This document shows, one piece after another, positions 1 through 8,539 of a stretch of 64,000 nucleotides of DNA. The stretch is from Ferroacidibacillus organovorans (GTDB lineage: Bacteria; Bacillota; Bacilli; Alicyclobacillales; SLC66). Under the pieces are notes generated by a model. It was not told where the DNA came from and made no database searches. It was given only the letters and a program-made list of their open reading frames with translations. The stretch is from NCBI RefSeq assembly GCF_001642725.1, contig NZ_LSUQ01000008.1, forward strand, positions 1-64,000, given 5' to 3'. Position 1 is the stretch's first letter; each line of letters begins with the position of its first letter. The position numbers were made by a program, and so were the translations under genes.

Positions 1-2912
1 CTGCGTTTCATTAACGTGGGGGCTATTTTACGCTTACCATCCATATCGTTGTCGCCCGTTAATACCTGAGCGTGATATTCGAAAGGCTCACTGCCTTTCC
101 AAAGTTTCCGCAACTCAAGGTCAGTTGACTCCATGAGACGGCGACTGACATCACGGGCCATACCCTTTTGATTGACGTACACTGATGACAGGTCGTACAT
201 AGTTAGAAGACTTAAAAATGCTTCACGATCAACGAGTGTACTGGACTTAAACCGAGACCAAGCATGAGCATCTTGATACAGTCTCATGATCTCGAGATTA
301 TATAGAAGTAAGCAGCGATTAATCACTTCATCCAGTGCCTTTGTATGAGGCAGAATCCCAAGGTATAACCGTCGGTCCATAGTTGGTTTACTAGTTGCAT
401 AGAACGACTCTCCGGGTTTGTATCCCGCAGAAGGATATCGTCGAGCTCTTCGTACGTACAAATGATTAATATGCCGTTCATACGCTTCGATTGTTGCAGT
501 TGCTGCAATCACTTTCGGTAAGTGAGAGGGCTTGTGGCCAAAAATCCTTGAGAATTCCTGTAGTGCTCCTTCATAATGCCCGTCAAGGGCACCTAGTTCC
601 TCTTTCAAAAGGTGAAGCTCATCCTGAATAAGTAAAGCAGGGACAGGATCGTAGAAGGGCTCCCGTAGATTTCGAACAATCTCCTGGTATGTCTTGGTGC
701 TTTTCGCTTTTTCATCGCATGATTTCCATTCATCGTACGCCCCAACGATACACCGATCCGAAAAATATCCGTGCTTTGAGCACCTTCCGTTAACTTGGCC
801 AAATAAGTGTGAAAATTCCCTATACCGACTCAGTATCGATAACTTGTCAACGGTACCGCAAATGACGGACGGAACAAATCGATAAATTTCGGAATCCGTC
901 GTATAAACTGGGACAACACCTTGTAACATGGGGCTCTTTGCCACAAAACAACCTGGATTGACACATCTGTGCTCTATTAGCCACTGGCGCTCATTAAACT
1001 CGAGATTCAGCTTCATGCCGCAATGCGGGCAACGATGTAACAACATCCTTTTTTGCTTCGACCGCTCGGATGAGAAATAACGATCTTTGGACTTTTTGGA
1101 CAAAAAGTTATCTGTGTTGCCACTACCAGCAAAGAAACCGATCGAAAAAACATCTCCAGAGAGTTCCGCGCATTGTTCACGGTATTCTTCCGCATAAATC
1201 AATATCCGTGCCAATCGGTCCAGTTGCTGTTTAGACAACATGCGGAGAGGAAACCGTATCCACGCTGAGCACCCAACTTTCTTCCCTCGCAGTCGGTCGT
1301 AAAATAAAGAGGTCGTAATTACGCCTAGATAGGCCTCTGTTTTACCGCCACCAGTCGGGAACCACAGCACGTCGGCAAACTCGTTTGATGAAATGATCTC
1401 ATCCCTTCTCGGATCCGAATCCAGTACTTCACGCGCCAACAAGCTGGGGAGTATACGTACGATAAAGACAATCTGGAACAGCCGCCATGAAACATATCTA
1501 CCTGCACCTGCTCGCGCAAACACTTCATTCATCATTGTGAATGCACGCATCAAGCGCGAGTCACGTTCCAGTGCATAAATTCCGAGATCGAATGAAGCAA
1601 TTTCCGCTTCAAATTCCTCTAAGTCTCTTTTGCAACTGGTGACCTCAGCATCTGTACGAAGAGGCTGATCGATATCCCCCTTGTTCAGGATAAAGGTGGT
1701 CCATGCCTCTCTATATGCTTTCATGTCTTGCGAAATTTTAGATAAATTTTTGATTACTTGGCCTGGCACTGTCAAGTCATCAAACAAGACTGAATAATCC
1801 TCACGGGTCCGGTAGTGAGTCTGAAAGTAGGCTGGAATTGTCTCTGTTCGTAGGACCACACCAGACGATGACTGATCCCGAACGCCGACGCAATTTACAC
1901 CACGGACATCAAACCTTTTGTCCGTCCGGTAATCATCAGGTGCCCCGTCAAATTCATAGGGAACATGCTGACCGTCTATCAACGTAACGTTCATCTGACA
2001 ATCAAAAAACTCTGAGGGGTGTCCCGTTACAGGTACCCCAGAATTCGGAGGGGAGGTTGGCGTCACATTGATCAAAGTAACAGAAATCCGATTCAAAATC
2101 TGCCCTTGTCTGTCACGATATTCACGTGGGTCTATATTAATGGAGGCATTCCAATTTGGAAACATACTACTGTCAGTCTTGACTTGATGAAGATAGGATA
2201 CGAATTCCATCTCACTGTGTGGAATATGTTCCATGGGAACAGCCCCGGTATGTTGAATAAGCTCTGGTTTTACGCAGAATACATCGCCCCAAGATTGGCA
2301 ACCACTAGTCGCCGCATTAATTACTTCCAACAGATCTATCGTCTGCGATTCCGAAATACCGCAGTCAACTTTCACTTTGATACCGTTAAACCTAACGTCC
2401 ACGCGCCGGTACTTTTCCAGCAATACAAGTCCCTTTTGATGCTCCGGAATAACGTCCTCATCGGTATTGCCCATTTCTATAGGCTCCTCGTCAGCCGCAT
2501 CATCCCCCGACTCAAGCAATTCAACCTCGTTCGCAGGCGCCTGTTTCATCAAGTGCTCCAAATATGGAAGTTGCTCCTCGTAAGTTGGAAAAACCCTTAC
2601 GAAGAGAGTGAAAACACCCGATATCAGAAGACTGACAACACCATTTTCGGGATGAACCAAGAACTCGATTCCTTGATTAACATTTCGTGCGATACTAAGG
2701 TATTGTGGTTGAGGGTCGACGTTTAGCGTGTTCTCCTCAGGTAAACGGCGTATAAAATCGTCAGACGGAAACAAAACGCCTGCAAAAATGCGGCGTTTTG
2801 GCTCTTCGCCAATTATCTCTGGTGAATTACGTCCTAATAAACCATCGCATACCACCTGGTGCAGATGATTAACCAGCGCAATTTCATCCGTAGCGGACGG
2901 CTTGTTATCCAT
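1..2912 (-). CDS. drmA: DISARM helicase DrmA (3' end cut by window edge)
   Basis: Superfamily 2 helicase-like subunit of the DISARM anti-phage system; in the studied systems DrmA works with DrmB on incoming DNA. One frame stays open for 970 codons from an ATG at 2912 to the window edge, so the C-terminus is missing. Walker A is visible as WFPTGGGKTEAYLG (near 1320-1365), Walker B as LLIQDELHLL (near 600-630), followed by an ATATIEAYE segment, all typical of DrmA. A cysteine cluster (HRCPHCGMKL, then CVNPGC) lies between them. The start codon overlaps the drmE stop by 8 bases, so translation is probably coupled. drmB, drmC and the cytosine methyltransferase would be expected further left, outside the window. 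Confidence 0.88.
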   Translation of the reverse strand, partial: MDNKPSATDEIALVNHLHQVVCDGLLGRNSPEIIGEEPKRRIFAGVLFPSDDFIRRLPEENTLNVDPQPQYLSIARNVNQGIEFLVHPENGVVSLLISGVFTLFVRVFPTYEEQLPYLEHLMKQAPANEVELLESGDDAADEEPIEMGNTDEDVIPEHQKGLVLLEKYRRVDVRFNGIKVKVDCGISESQTIDLLEVINAATSGCQSWGDVFCVKPELIQHTGAVPMEHIPHSEMEFVSYLHQVKTDSSMFPNWNASINIDPREYRDRQGQILNRISVTLINVTPTSPPNSGVPVTGHPSEFFDCQMNVTLIDGQHVPYEFDGAPDDYRTDKRFDVRGVNCVGVRDQSSSGVVLRTETIPAYFQTHYRTREDYSVLFDDLTVPGQVIKNLSKISQDMKAYREAWTTFILNKGDIDQPLRTDAEVTSCKRDLEEFEAEIASFDLGIYALERDSRLMRAFTMMNEVFARAGAGRYVSWRLFQIVFIVRILPSLLAREVLDSDPRRDEIISSNEFADVLWFPTGGGKTEAYLGVITTSLFYDRLRGKKVGCSAWIRFPLRMLSKQQLDRLARILIYAEEYREQCAELSGDVFSIGFFAGSGNTDNFLSKKSKDRYFSSERSKQKRMLLHRCPHCGMKLNLEFNERQWLIEHRCVNPGCFVAKSPMLQGVVPVYTTDSEIYRFVPSVICGTVDKLSILSRYREFSHLFGQVNGRCSKHGYFSDRCIVGAYDEWKSCDEKAKSTKTYQEIVRNLREPFYDPVPALLIQDELHLLKEELGALDGHYEGALQEFSRIFGHKPSHLPKVIAATATIEAYERHINHLYVRRARRYPSAGYKPGESFYATSKPTMDRRLYLGILPHTKALDEVINRCLLLYNLEIMRLYQDAHAWSRFKSSTLVDREAFLSLLTMYDLSSVYVNQKGMARDVSRRLMESTDLELRKLWKGSEPFEYHAQVLTGDNDMDGKRKIAPTLMKR

Positions 2913-5670
2913 GTTTAATTAACCCCCTTGACAACAGAGTATCGATTTCGGAATCCGAAAATCCGAAATTAGTGAATCTCGATTGCACTTCGTACACCTT
3001 ATCCCGCTCCACCAATTGAATCCTGTGTAAATCAATTACTTCAATAACATCATCCACCGGGATTCGTATCCCTTCACCAAGGTCAATCCATGATTCTCCT
3101 GGAATGCTCTCTAATCCACGCGTTGCTTGTTGGATGATTAGCTTTCCAAGCTGTTTACCAAGCTGAATATGTATGGTCCATAGCCTTCTCATAGCAGCAT
3201 AGATCTGTCTGTCCCTTCCAATAAATCGTTCATCTTCTGTAAGCTGTGCAATTGCACGAACATTCACTTCATCCCTAACAGACGTAACCTCACCCGTCAT
3301 CCAAGTCTTGACGGTCAGCCAGTGTACTCCCGTCCCACCGGCCGCTCGTACATTAGCGGCGATTTTCTCATAAGTGTTTTTTCGCGAATATGAACCTTGG
3401 GAAAACTTCGCCCAAACACTCCGGAGCATCTCTTTCCACTCATCTAGGTTGTTTTGTAACCACATCATAGTCATCGTGTTTGAGGCTGATTCCAACACTG
3501 CCTGAAATAACTCGTGACGCTCGGATTGTTTAACGCGAACCCATATATATCCAGCTTGAATTTCGAGTGGGGTCATTTCCTCTACCTCATTGCCTCCGGC
3601 CTTGATCACCCTTAAAGGTAGCCCATCCGCGATAAAAAAATTGTACGCGTTGTTGTTGCTTAACGATGTCGACTTTAATCGTAAGCAAGATACACTTTCA
3701 TCCAATGTATCGCTTTCATTCGAAAAAGCGAGTGGGCTTCTTGTGTGCTGATCTTCGATGGCATCTTCATGATCGGACAAAACAAGTTCTCTCAGCACTT
3801 CTACGCCAATTATCGGAGATAGACTCAAGTGTGGGTTCGTTCTTGACTCAGCAGATTTGAACTCTCGTCCAACGGGAGAGACCGAATACGTCTTTGTGTC
3901 GATGTTAAGACCACCTGATAAAGACGTGGAAGTTCCGGTCGTAGAATCGAGTGAAAACAACTCGGATAAGGAATTAAACATCGCCTCAATAACCTGATTG
4001 TCGACTTCAAATCTCTGCGTTAACTGTTGACGTGCTATAGCTTCCTCATACGTCGCGGAGACCATGAACAGGCTTGAACCCTTAGGGATGTAAAAGGAAC
4101 CAACATATTTCCGACGCCAAACACCAGAGAGGAGCCAAGTTCTTGGGATTTCAGCAGGCTTTTGATAAATCGTTCTCAGTTGTTCCTTGGCTAGCGTACT
4201 CTGAGTCAGGACGCTAATGTCTTTGAGGTCATTCAATGAAAATCTCCCTCTAGACCGCAACCAAAATTTCAATTCTGAAGCATTTGCGTCATCTCCTACC
4301 ACCACTATTGCGCGACGATTGCCCCCCAATTGTTCCATTAGGGTATTCTCAAGCACTTCACCCCGTGCACTGGATTTGTGGTTACGAAGTATTTGATAGA
4401 TTTGCTCAACATGGCCAACCAACTCAGGCACCAAAAATCGAATGATGGCTCTTTCCTCAGGATCGTCTGACCATATTTTCTTCGCAGATTCAATACGGTC
4501 AAGAAGTGTTTTTTCACCTTGTGCCCTCTTCGTTCGCTCGTACCACTCTACCGGTACTGTTAACGACAGCAAATCAAGAAGCACCCAATATAAAAATTCA
4601 ACGGATCTCGGTCTTTTGGGAAAAGTGCTATTGATCCGACTGATTAGGCCAAAAGTGGTCTTCAGCAATGCTTCGAACCCATCTCCGAAATCGAAACGGC
4701 ACATATGCAAATCTGGATTCCTGTCTAACAAAAAAGGTAACGAGCCCTGTAGGCTTAAAGATGCCGTAACAGGGTCAACCTCAGCATCGTCCAAACCCAG
4801 ATCCACCATGTCGTCCAAAACATTAATACTATGCAAATCTACAGGGAGCACATAGGGAAACTGGTGTACCCCGACTTTGAAAGTATCATCGTACCGGGGA
4901 GTAATCGCAATTACGTGGTCAGCCATTTGATTGGCCCATGCTAGTATTTCTACGAATCGCTTGCGATGTCTAAATGGGAGTAAATCCAATATCATGACCG
5001 CAGGCTTTTGGGTTAGCCTTTGAGGAAGCTCATGACGATACGCGCGAAACAAGCCCAGCCATGGTAGCGAACCGTCCACCATATCTCGAGACGTTCTAGA
5101 CTTTGAAGTACTCCCGTTTTGCAACGGCCTGAATTCTCCGGCCTCCAACGAGAAAACTGGTATGTAGTCGTGTAGAAAGGCACCGTTTACGTTGGCGCGC
5201 CAAATACTTGATGCGACCTCAATATTATCAGTGACGATTAAAACACCCGTCTCTGGTTCAAATCGGCCAAATTCGTAGTTTGCCAAAGAAGAACTTACAT
5301 GGCTCATTATTAAGTGGTAAGCCAATAGAAGTGCATAACTGTGAGAGTATGGTGGTAAACCCAAAACCCAGTTACCAGCGTGCGGAACCACTCGCGATTT
5401 AAGATAGGCTTTCAGGGAAAATGTTAATACAAAATTATCGAGGCCGGTTAGCGACACCGGAGAATCGATAGGAGGCAAACTTGTGTCATGGCTGAGCAAA
5501 CTTTCTCTTATACAGTACTTAGGGTGAGTCAACATCCCTCTCCCGAAGTCAAGCTGCGAGAAATCCACAATATTTGCCCAGTCACCGCGGTGCTCACGGT
5601 GCAAAAGCGGCGGTGGTTGAATGTTTTGTACGGCTTTGGATCTATCGAATCGATAAGCGTTTCCCGTCAT
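2905..5670 (-). CDS. drmE: DISARM class 2 protein DrmE
   Basis: Large 921-residue protein directly upstream of drmA and overlapping it by 8 bases. In class 2 DISARM the order is drmE-drmA-drmB-drmC-drmMII, and size and position fit DrmE. The molecular role of DrmE is not established. I see no P-loop; the middle holds a hydrophobic run (AVMILDLLPFRHRKRFVEIL) and the C-terminal third is rich in charged helices. I chose the start at 5670 (MTGNAYRF) because AAGGAG lies 7 bases before it; an in-frame ATG at 5691 would place that ribosome binding site inside the gene. The assignment rests mostly on synteny plus a general resemblance. Confidence 0.72.
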   Translation of the reverse strand: MTGNAYRFDRSKAVQNIQPPPLLHREHRGDWANIVDFSQLDFGRGMLTHPKYCIRESLLSHDTSLPPIDSPVSLTGLDNFVLTFSLKAYLKSRVVPHAGNWVLGLPPYSHSYALLLAYHLIMSHVSSSLANYEFGRFEPETGVLIVTDNIEVASSIWRANVNGAFLHDYIPVFSLEAGEFRPLQNGSTSKSRTSRDMVDGSLPWLGLFRAYRHELPQRLTQKPAVMILDLLPFRHRKRFVEILAWANQMADHVIAITPRYDDTFKVGVHQFPYVLPVDLHSINVLDDMVDLGLDDAEVDPVTASLSLQGSLPFLLDRNPDLHMCRFDFGDGFEALLKTTFGLISRINSTFPKRPRSVEFLYWVLLDLLSLTVPVEWYERTKRAQGEKTLLDRIESAKKIWSDDPEERAIIRFLVPELVGHVEQIYQILRNHKSSARGEVLENTLMEQLGGNRRAIVVVGDDANASELKFWLRSRGRFSLNDLKDISVLTQSTLAKEQLRTIYQKPAEIPRTWLLSGVWRRKYVGSFYIPKGSSLFMVSATYEEAIARQQLTQRFEVDNQVIEAMFNSLSELFSLDSTTGTSTSLSGGLNIDTKTYSVSPVGREFKSAESRTNPHLSLSPIIGVEVLRELVLSDHEDAIEDQHTRSPLAFSNESDTLDESVSCLRLKSTSLSNNNAYNFFIADGLPLRVIKAGGNEVEEMTPLEIQAGYIWVRVKQSERHELFQAVLESASNTMTMMWLQNNLDEWKEMLRSVWAKFSQGSYSRKNTYEKIAANVRAAGGTGVHWLTVKTWMTGEVTSVRDEVNVRAIAQLTEDERFIGRDRQIYAAMRRLWTIHIQLGKQLGKLIIQQATRGLESIPGESWIDLGEGIRIPVDDVIEVIDLHRIQLVERDKVYEVQSRFTNFGFSDSEIDTLLSRGLIKHG

Positions 5671-6057
5671 GGTTACGCTCCTTAAAATCATCTTTGGACG
5701 GAGGAAGGATGAAAAACTCCTTCAATATCGAACGCGTTCGGTACCGTCCTTACTGATCATCATTCAATGTCCTGAAAGAACAGTTACGCTAACCCGAAAC
5801 CTTATCCTATTAAACCGAGATTCTCTCCACGAGACTTTACCGTAGGAGTGAGCAGTATCTCTACAAGGGTTCGACACAAGAACTGGAAAACCTTCAGAAG
5901 ATACTCCGTTGTCTTTACAACATTTGCTCGGCTCCGCTGGTGATGTTCATACTCATTGGTTGAGTCCCGTCCTTAAGCGTTTGGATTTGTGTTTCAGCGT
6001 GTTCCAGAATCAACCCGGAACATGCTACATAATATACCTGACGATTTCCCCTGTAGT
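5671..6057. other. intergenic region upstream of drmE
   Basis: About 390 bases with no convincing gene. It must carry the DISARM promoter for the minus strand, but I see no clear consensus -35/-10 pair. Short open frames here lack ribosome binding sites and recognisable products. Confidence 0.5.
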
Positions 6058-6363
6058 TCACGCTCTTTGTACTCCATCCGTAGAAGTTGCAGTGTTACGC
6101 CTTTATGGCGCAGTTCCTGGTGAACGGATGCAAAGTCGGGCTCAGGCCGGGCAGCGGGGCGGCTCTGCAGCTTGTCGTACCAAGCCGTTTCGAGTTGCCG
6201 GTCATCCAGGTGGGCGGGAAGCGGCTAAGGGATGTCTGCCGCTTGAAACCGACCGATGAATTTTGCTCACGCCGCTTCGGGACATACCGAGGCTTCGCCC
6301 AGTGGCACGCTCACTTAAAGCAGCATCGTGAAACAGGCGAAGAACGTCGCGAATCTTGTACAT
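6058..6363 (-). pseudogene. IS21-family istA remnant (N-terminal part, frameshifted)
   Basis: The minus strand from 6363 encodes MYKIRDVLRLFHDAALSE and GRSLGMSRSGVSK, the N-terminal helix-turn-helix of IS21 IstA transposases. After about 36 codons the frame shifts, and the next frame continues with PLPAHLDD, RPEPDFASVHQEL and HKGVTLQLL, again as in IstA. Similarity then stops near 6058. No DDE domain and no istB follow, so this is a dead fragment of about 300 bases. It lies between the DISARM genes and the small operon at 6.5-7.2 kb and marks past IS activity in the defence island. Confidence 0.7.
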
Positions 6364-6545
6364 GGGGCCCTCCGTTTGGCCATGCAGGCTGTCACTCCTC
6401 TCGCTGAAAGGCATGTCCCGAGTGAGATGGATCCTCCTGCAAAGGTGCCAGACTGGGGTTCCTTCACTGTCATTCGCAGCCATATAGTTCGCCTACCAGA
6501 TTGGTAGAGCGGCAAGCACTTGGAGGTCCTTGCCGCTCGTCTTCT

Positions 6546-6977
6546 TCAGGCATCTTTATATTTGGGGTGAATAACAATCTGGCCCACGTTATTCGTGATC
6601 GGGGTGTTAGCCGTGCAGTAGAACTCTCCGCTGTTCTGTTGAACGAACAGCCAGCCAATCTGCTCATCGAACGCTCCGGCCTGACCAAGGGCGAAGTGTT
6701 GCCCCTCGTCATCAAAGATGTGACAGTCCCGAATGGCCTGGTTGCTTGCAGGTGCCTGAGCCACCAAGACGGCGCCATCAGTGAAAATGAATGTACAATT
6801 GGCTTGCGGAAAATCGAATTGAATCTGGCCGTCCATGTAGAAGTGAGGGTCACCTTGAATCTGATAGGTATGCTTGCACTTAGCCTGTGGTGTTGGTTCA
6901 ATCGTCAAGGATTGCCCACCCCAAGTAAACTTCCAATCATCCGCCAATACTGTATTCACATCGATACGTTGAGCCAC
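6546..6977 (-). CDS. hypothetical protein, second gene of a small operon
   Basis: A 143-residue protein without signal peptide or membrane segment. It is rich in aromatic and beta-forming residues and contains TYQIQGDPHFYMDGQIQFDF, a GDPH(F/V)-type pattern found in some secreted and phage-associated beta proteins; I cannot assign a family. The gene starts 5 bases after the glycine-zipper gene ends, so both are likely one transcript from the promoter at 7188-7216. Overlapping frames on both strands (for example 6470-6901 minus and 6501-7028 plus) look like shadows. Function unknown. Confidence 0.6.
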   Translation of the reverse strand: MAQRIDVNTVLADDWKFTWGGQSLTIEPTPQAKCKHTYQIQGDPHFYMDGQIQFDFPQANCTFIFTDGAVLVAQAPASNQAIRDCHIFDDEGQHFALGQAGAFDEQIGWLFVQQNSGEFYCTANTPITNNVGQIVIHPKYKDA

Positions 6978-6982
6978 AAGCC

Positions 6983-7147
6983 TTACCCCCTATTCTTCAA
7001 TGATCTGGCCACTTCGTGGCTGACGTAAGACGATAACGCTGCACCAACTAACGCACCGACTTGTCCAGCAATCATAGCTCCGATGAAGCCACCTGCTGCA
7101 CCGCCCACTGTCGCTCCAACCACTGCATCCTTCTTTTGAGGTGTCAT
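6983..7147 (-). CDS. small glycine-zipper protein
   Basis: A 54-residue protein starting at MTPQKKDAVVGATVGG, with AGGAG 6 bases upstream; an in-frame start at 7216 would put the promoter's -10 box inside the gene. The body is a glycine/alanine-rich helix (GGAAGGFIGAMIAGQVGALVGAAL) of glycine-zipper type, which usually packs in or on membranes. Small proteins of this type occur as membrane-associated stress, bacteriocin-like or toxin components, but nothing here fixes the role. It is the first gene of a two-gene minus-strand operon and is divergent from the XRE/ImmA gene. Confidence 0.65.
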   Translation of the reverse strand: MTPQKKDAVVGATVGGAAGGFIGAMIAGQVGALVGAALSSYVSHEVARSLKNRG

Positions 7148-7187
7148 ACTGCTCTCCTTTTCTGTCCGACGTATGATTGCTGTCCAT

Positions 7188-7216
7188 ATTCTATTACCGC
7201 CCATTTCGTTTGTCAA
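7188..7216 (-). promoter_or_regulatory. consensus SigA-type promoter for the glycine-zipper operon
   Basis: On the minus strand TTGACA (7211-7216) and TAGAAT (7188-7193) are separated by exactly 17 bases. It points at the glycine-zipper gene, whose start lies about 40 bases downstream. This is one of the best housekeeping promoters in the window and suggests constitutive expression. Confidence 0.75.
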
Positions 7217-7310
7217 ATTTTTAACTATATGCTAGTGAAAAAAGTAACTACAAGTTATCGGTCGATTGTGGTAAAATGATTAAAAACGGTGATTTTGAGG
7301 AGACGGATGT

Positions 7311-8384
7311 ATGTCACTAGGCTCACGGATCGAAGAAAAGCGGAAGGGAAAAGGTCTATCTCAAGAAAGCCTGGGAACCTTGGTAGGTGTTAGCGCTGCA
7401 TTTATCAGTCAAATAGAAACAGGCAAAAGGAATCCATCGTATGGCTTGCTGCAAAAGATCAGTGTTGAACTGGACGTACCGCTGGAATACCTTGTCGGCG
7501 GTGATATGCAAGCATTTGAAGACCCAAACACTAAATTGATTGCATCTATGATCCGGTCACTTGAAGCGGGTCAGAAGAAGCAGTTAGTTGATTACATACA
7601 TTTTCTAACGGGTACGAAACGATATTTCGACCTTCCGTTTCTCGAGACTGCTGTTGAGCATGCACAGTACCTTTTACGACACTATCGAATCAATGAACCA
7701 CCCATCGATCCGTTTCAACTGGCTACCCAAATAGGCGTAGAAATCGTGGAGTCACAAAATGAATTGGAGTATGAAGGTGCTCTGTATAAAGGTGGCGAGA
7801 AGCCAATTATCGTTTTAAGCAAGGGGTATAAACCTCGACAAAAGTTCACGGTTGCTCTGTTATTAGGACACGTCGTCATTCCGTGGCATGTAAAGAGTAC
7901 ATTCTACAGAGAAAGGTACAAACGGTCTTTAGAGGAAGAAAATATGTTTGCAATCGAGGCAAGAGAATTTGCTGGTGAATTGTTGGTTCCCACGGGGCTC
8001 TTGAAACGCGAGTTGAAATCCATAAACACTGGGATAGAAGGTTTTGAATGGCTTGCTGAGGAACGCTTTGGAAGCTCCCTGGTGGTGATTGGCCAAAAAT
8101 ATCAGCAATCTCACGGTAAGACATCAGCGTTTGTGACAGCAAACGGTATCAGCATCAATCGAAAATACGAAGCTGGATTTCCTTATCCGATTGTGGATCA
8201 TCTTCAAGACGGGTCATTGGCTTTCGAACTTATGCATAACCCCCCTAGTTCAAAACAAATAAAAAAAGGATTCGTGTCCTGCAAAGCATGGGTGAAAAAT
8301 CCTCCCAAGTCGTTCAAAATATATGAAGAAACATTGTTCGACCCTGCATTCGGATTCGCTGTAACATTTCTTCAGCTCAAATAA
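7311..8384 (+). CDS. XRE-family HTH protein with a degenerate ImmA/IrrE-like domain
   Basis: 357 residues. Residues 1-65 form an XRE helix-turn-helix (SLGSRIEEKRKGKGLSQESL, FISQIETGKRNPS). The central part resembles the ImmA/IrrE metallopeptidase domain, which normally carries a HExxH zinc site. Here the matching stretch reads VALLLGHVVIPWH: the first His and the Glu are both Leu, so peptidase activity is unlikely although the fold is recognisable. GAGGAGACGG lies before the ATG. The gene is 155 bases upstream of qatA on the same strand, which suggests a regulator or accessory of the Qat operon, or the remnant of a mobile-element repressor/antirepressor. That link is inferred from position only. 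Confidence 0.75.
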   Translation: MSLGSRIEEKRKGKGLSQESLGTLVGVSAAFISQIETGKRNPSYGLLQKISVELDVPLEYLVGGDMQAFEDPNTKLIASMIRSLEAGQKKQLVDYIHFLTGTKRYFDLPFLETAVEHAQYLLRHYRINEPPIDPFQLATQIGVEIVESQNELEYEGALYKGGEKPIIVLSKGYKPRQKFTVALLLGHVVIPWHVKSTFYRERYKRSLEEENMFAIEAREFAGELLVPTGLLKRELKSINTGIEGFEWLAEERFGSSLVVIGQKYQQSHGKTSAFVTANGISINRKYEAGFPYPIVDHLQDGSLAFELMHNPPSSKQIKKGFVSCKAWVKNPPKSFKIYEETLFDPAFGFAVTFLQLK

Positions 8385-8539
8385 TGTGATCTAAGCTGTT
8401 TTTCGCAAGCAGAAAGTGCAGAGAATCCTGGCCTGTTCCTGCCTTATCTGGTGATAAATCTATCTTTTTTATATTCCCTTTTCACTGTGTTAGAATTTCG
8501 ACATTGACAGTATCGTTCCCTTGAAGGACGGCGAGAACC

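Noticed and set aside
2019-2726. 235-codon plus-strand frame
   Set aside because: It is antisense to the continuous drmA frame, has no ribosome binding site and resembles nothing.
4442-4855. 137-codon plus-strand frame
   Set aside because: Antisense shadow within drmE.
6470-7028. Frames of 143 and 175 codons overlapping the small hypothetical gene
   Set aside because: Same DNA as the better supported minus-strand gene at 6546-6977; neither has a good start site.
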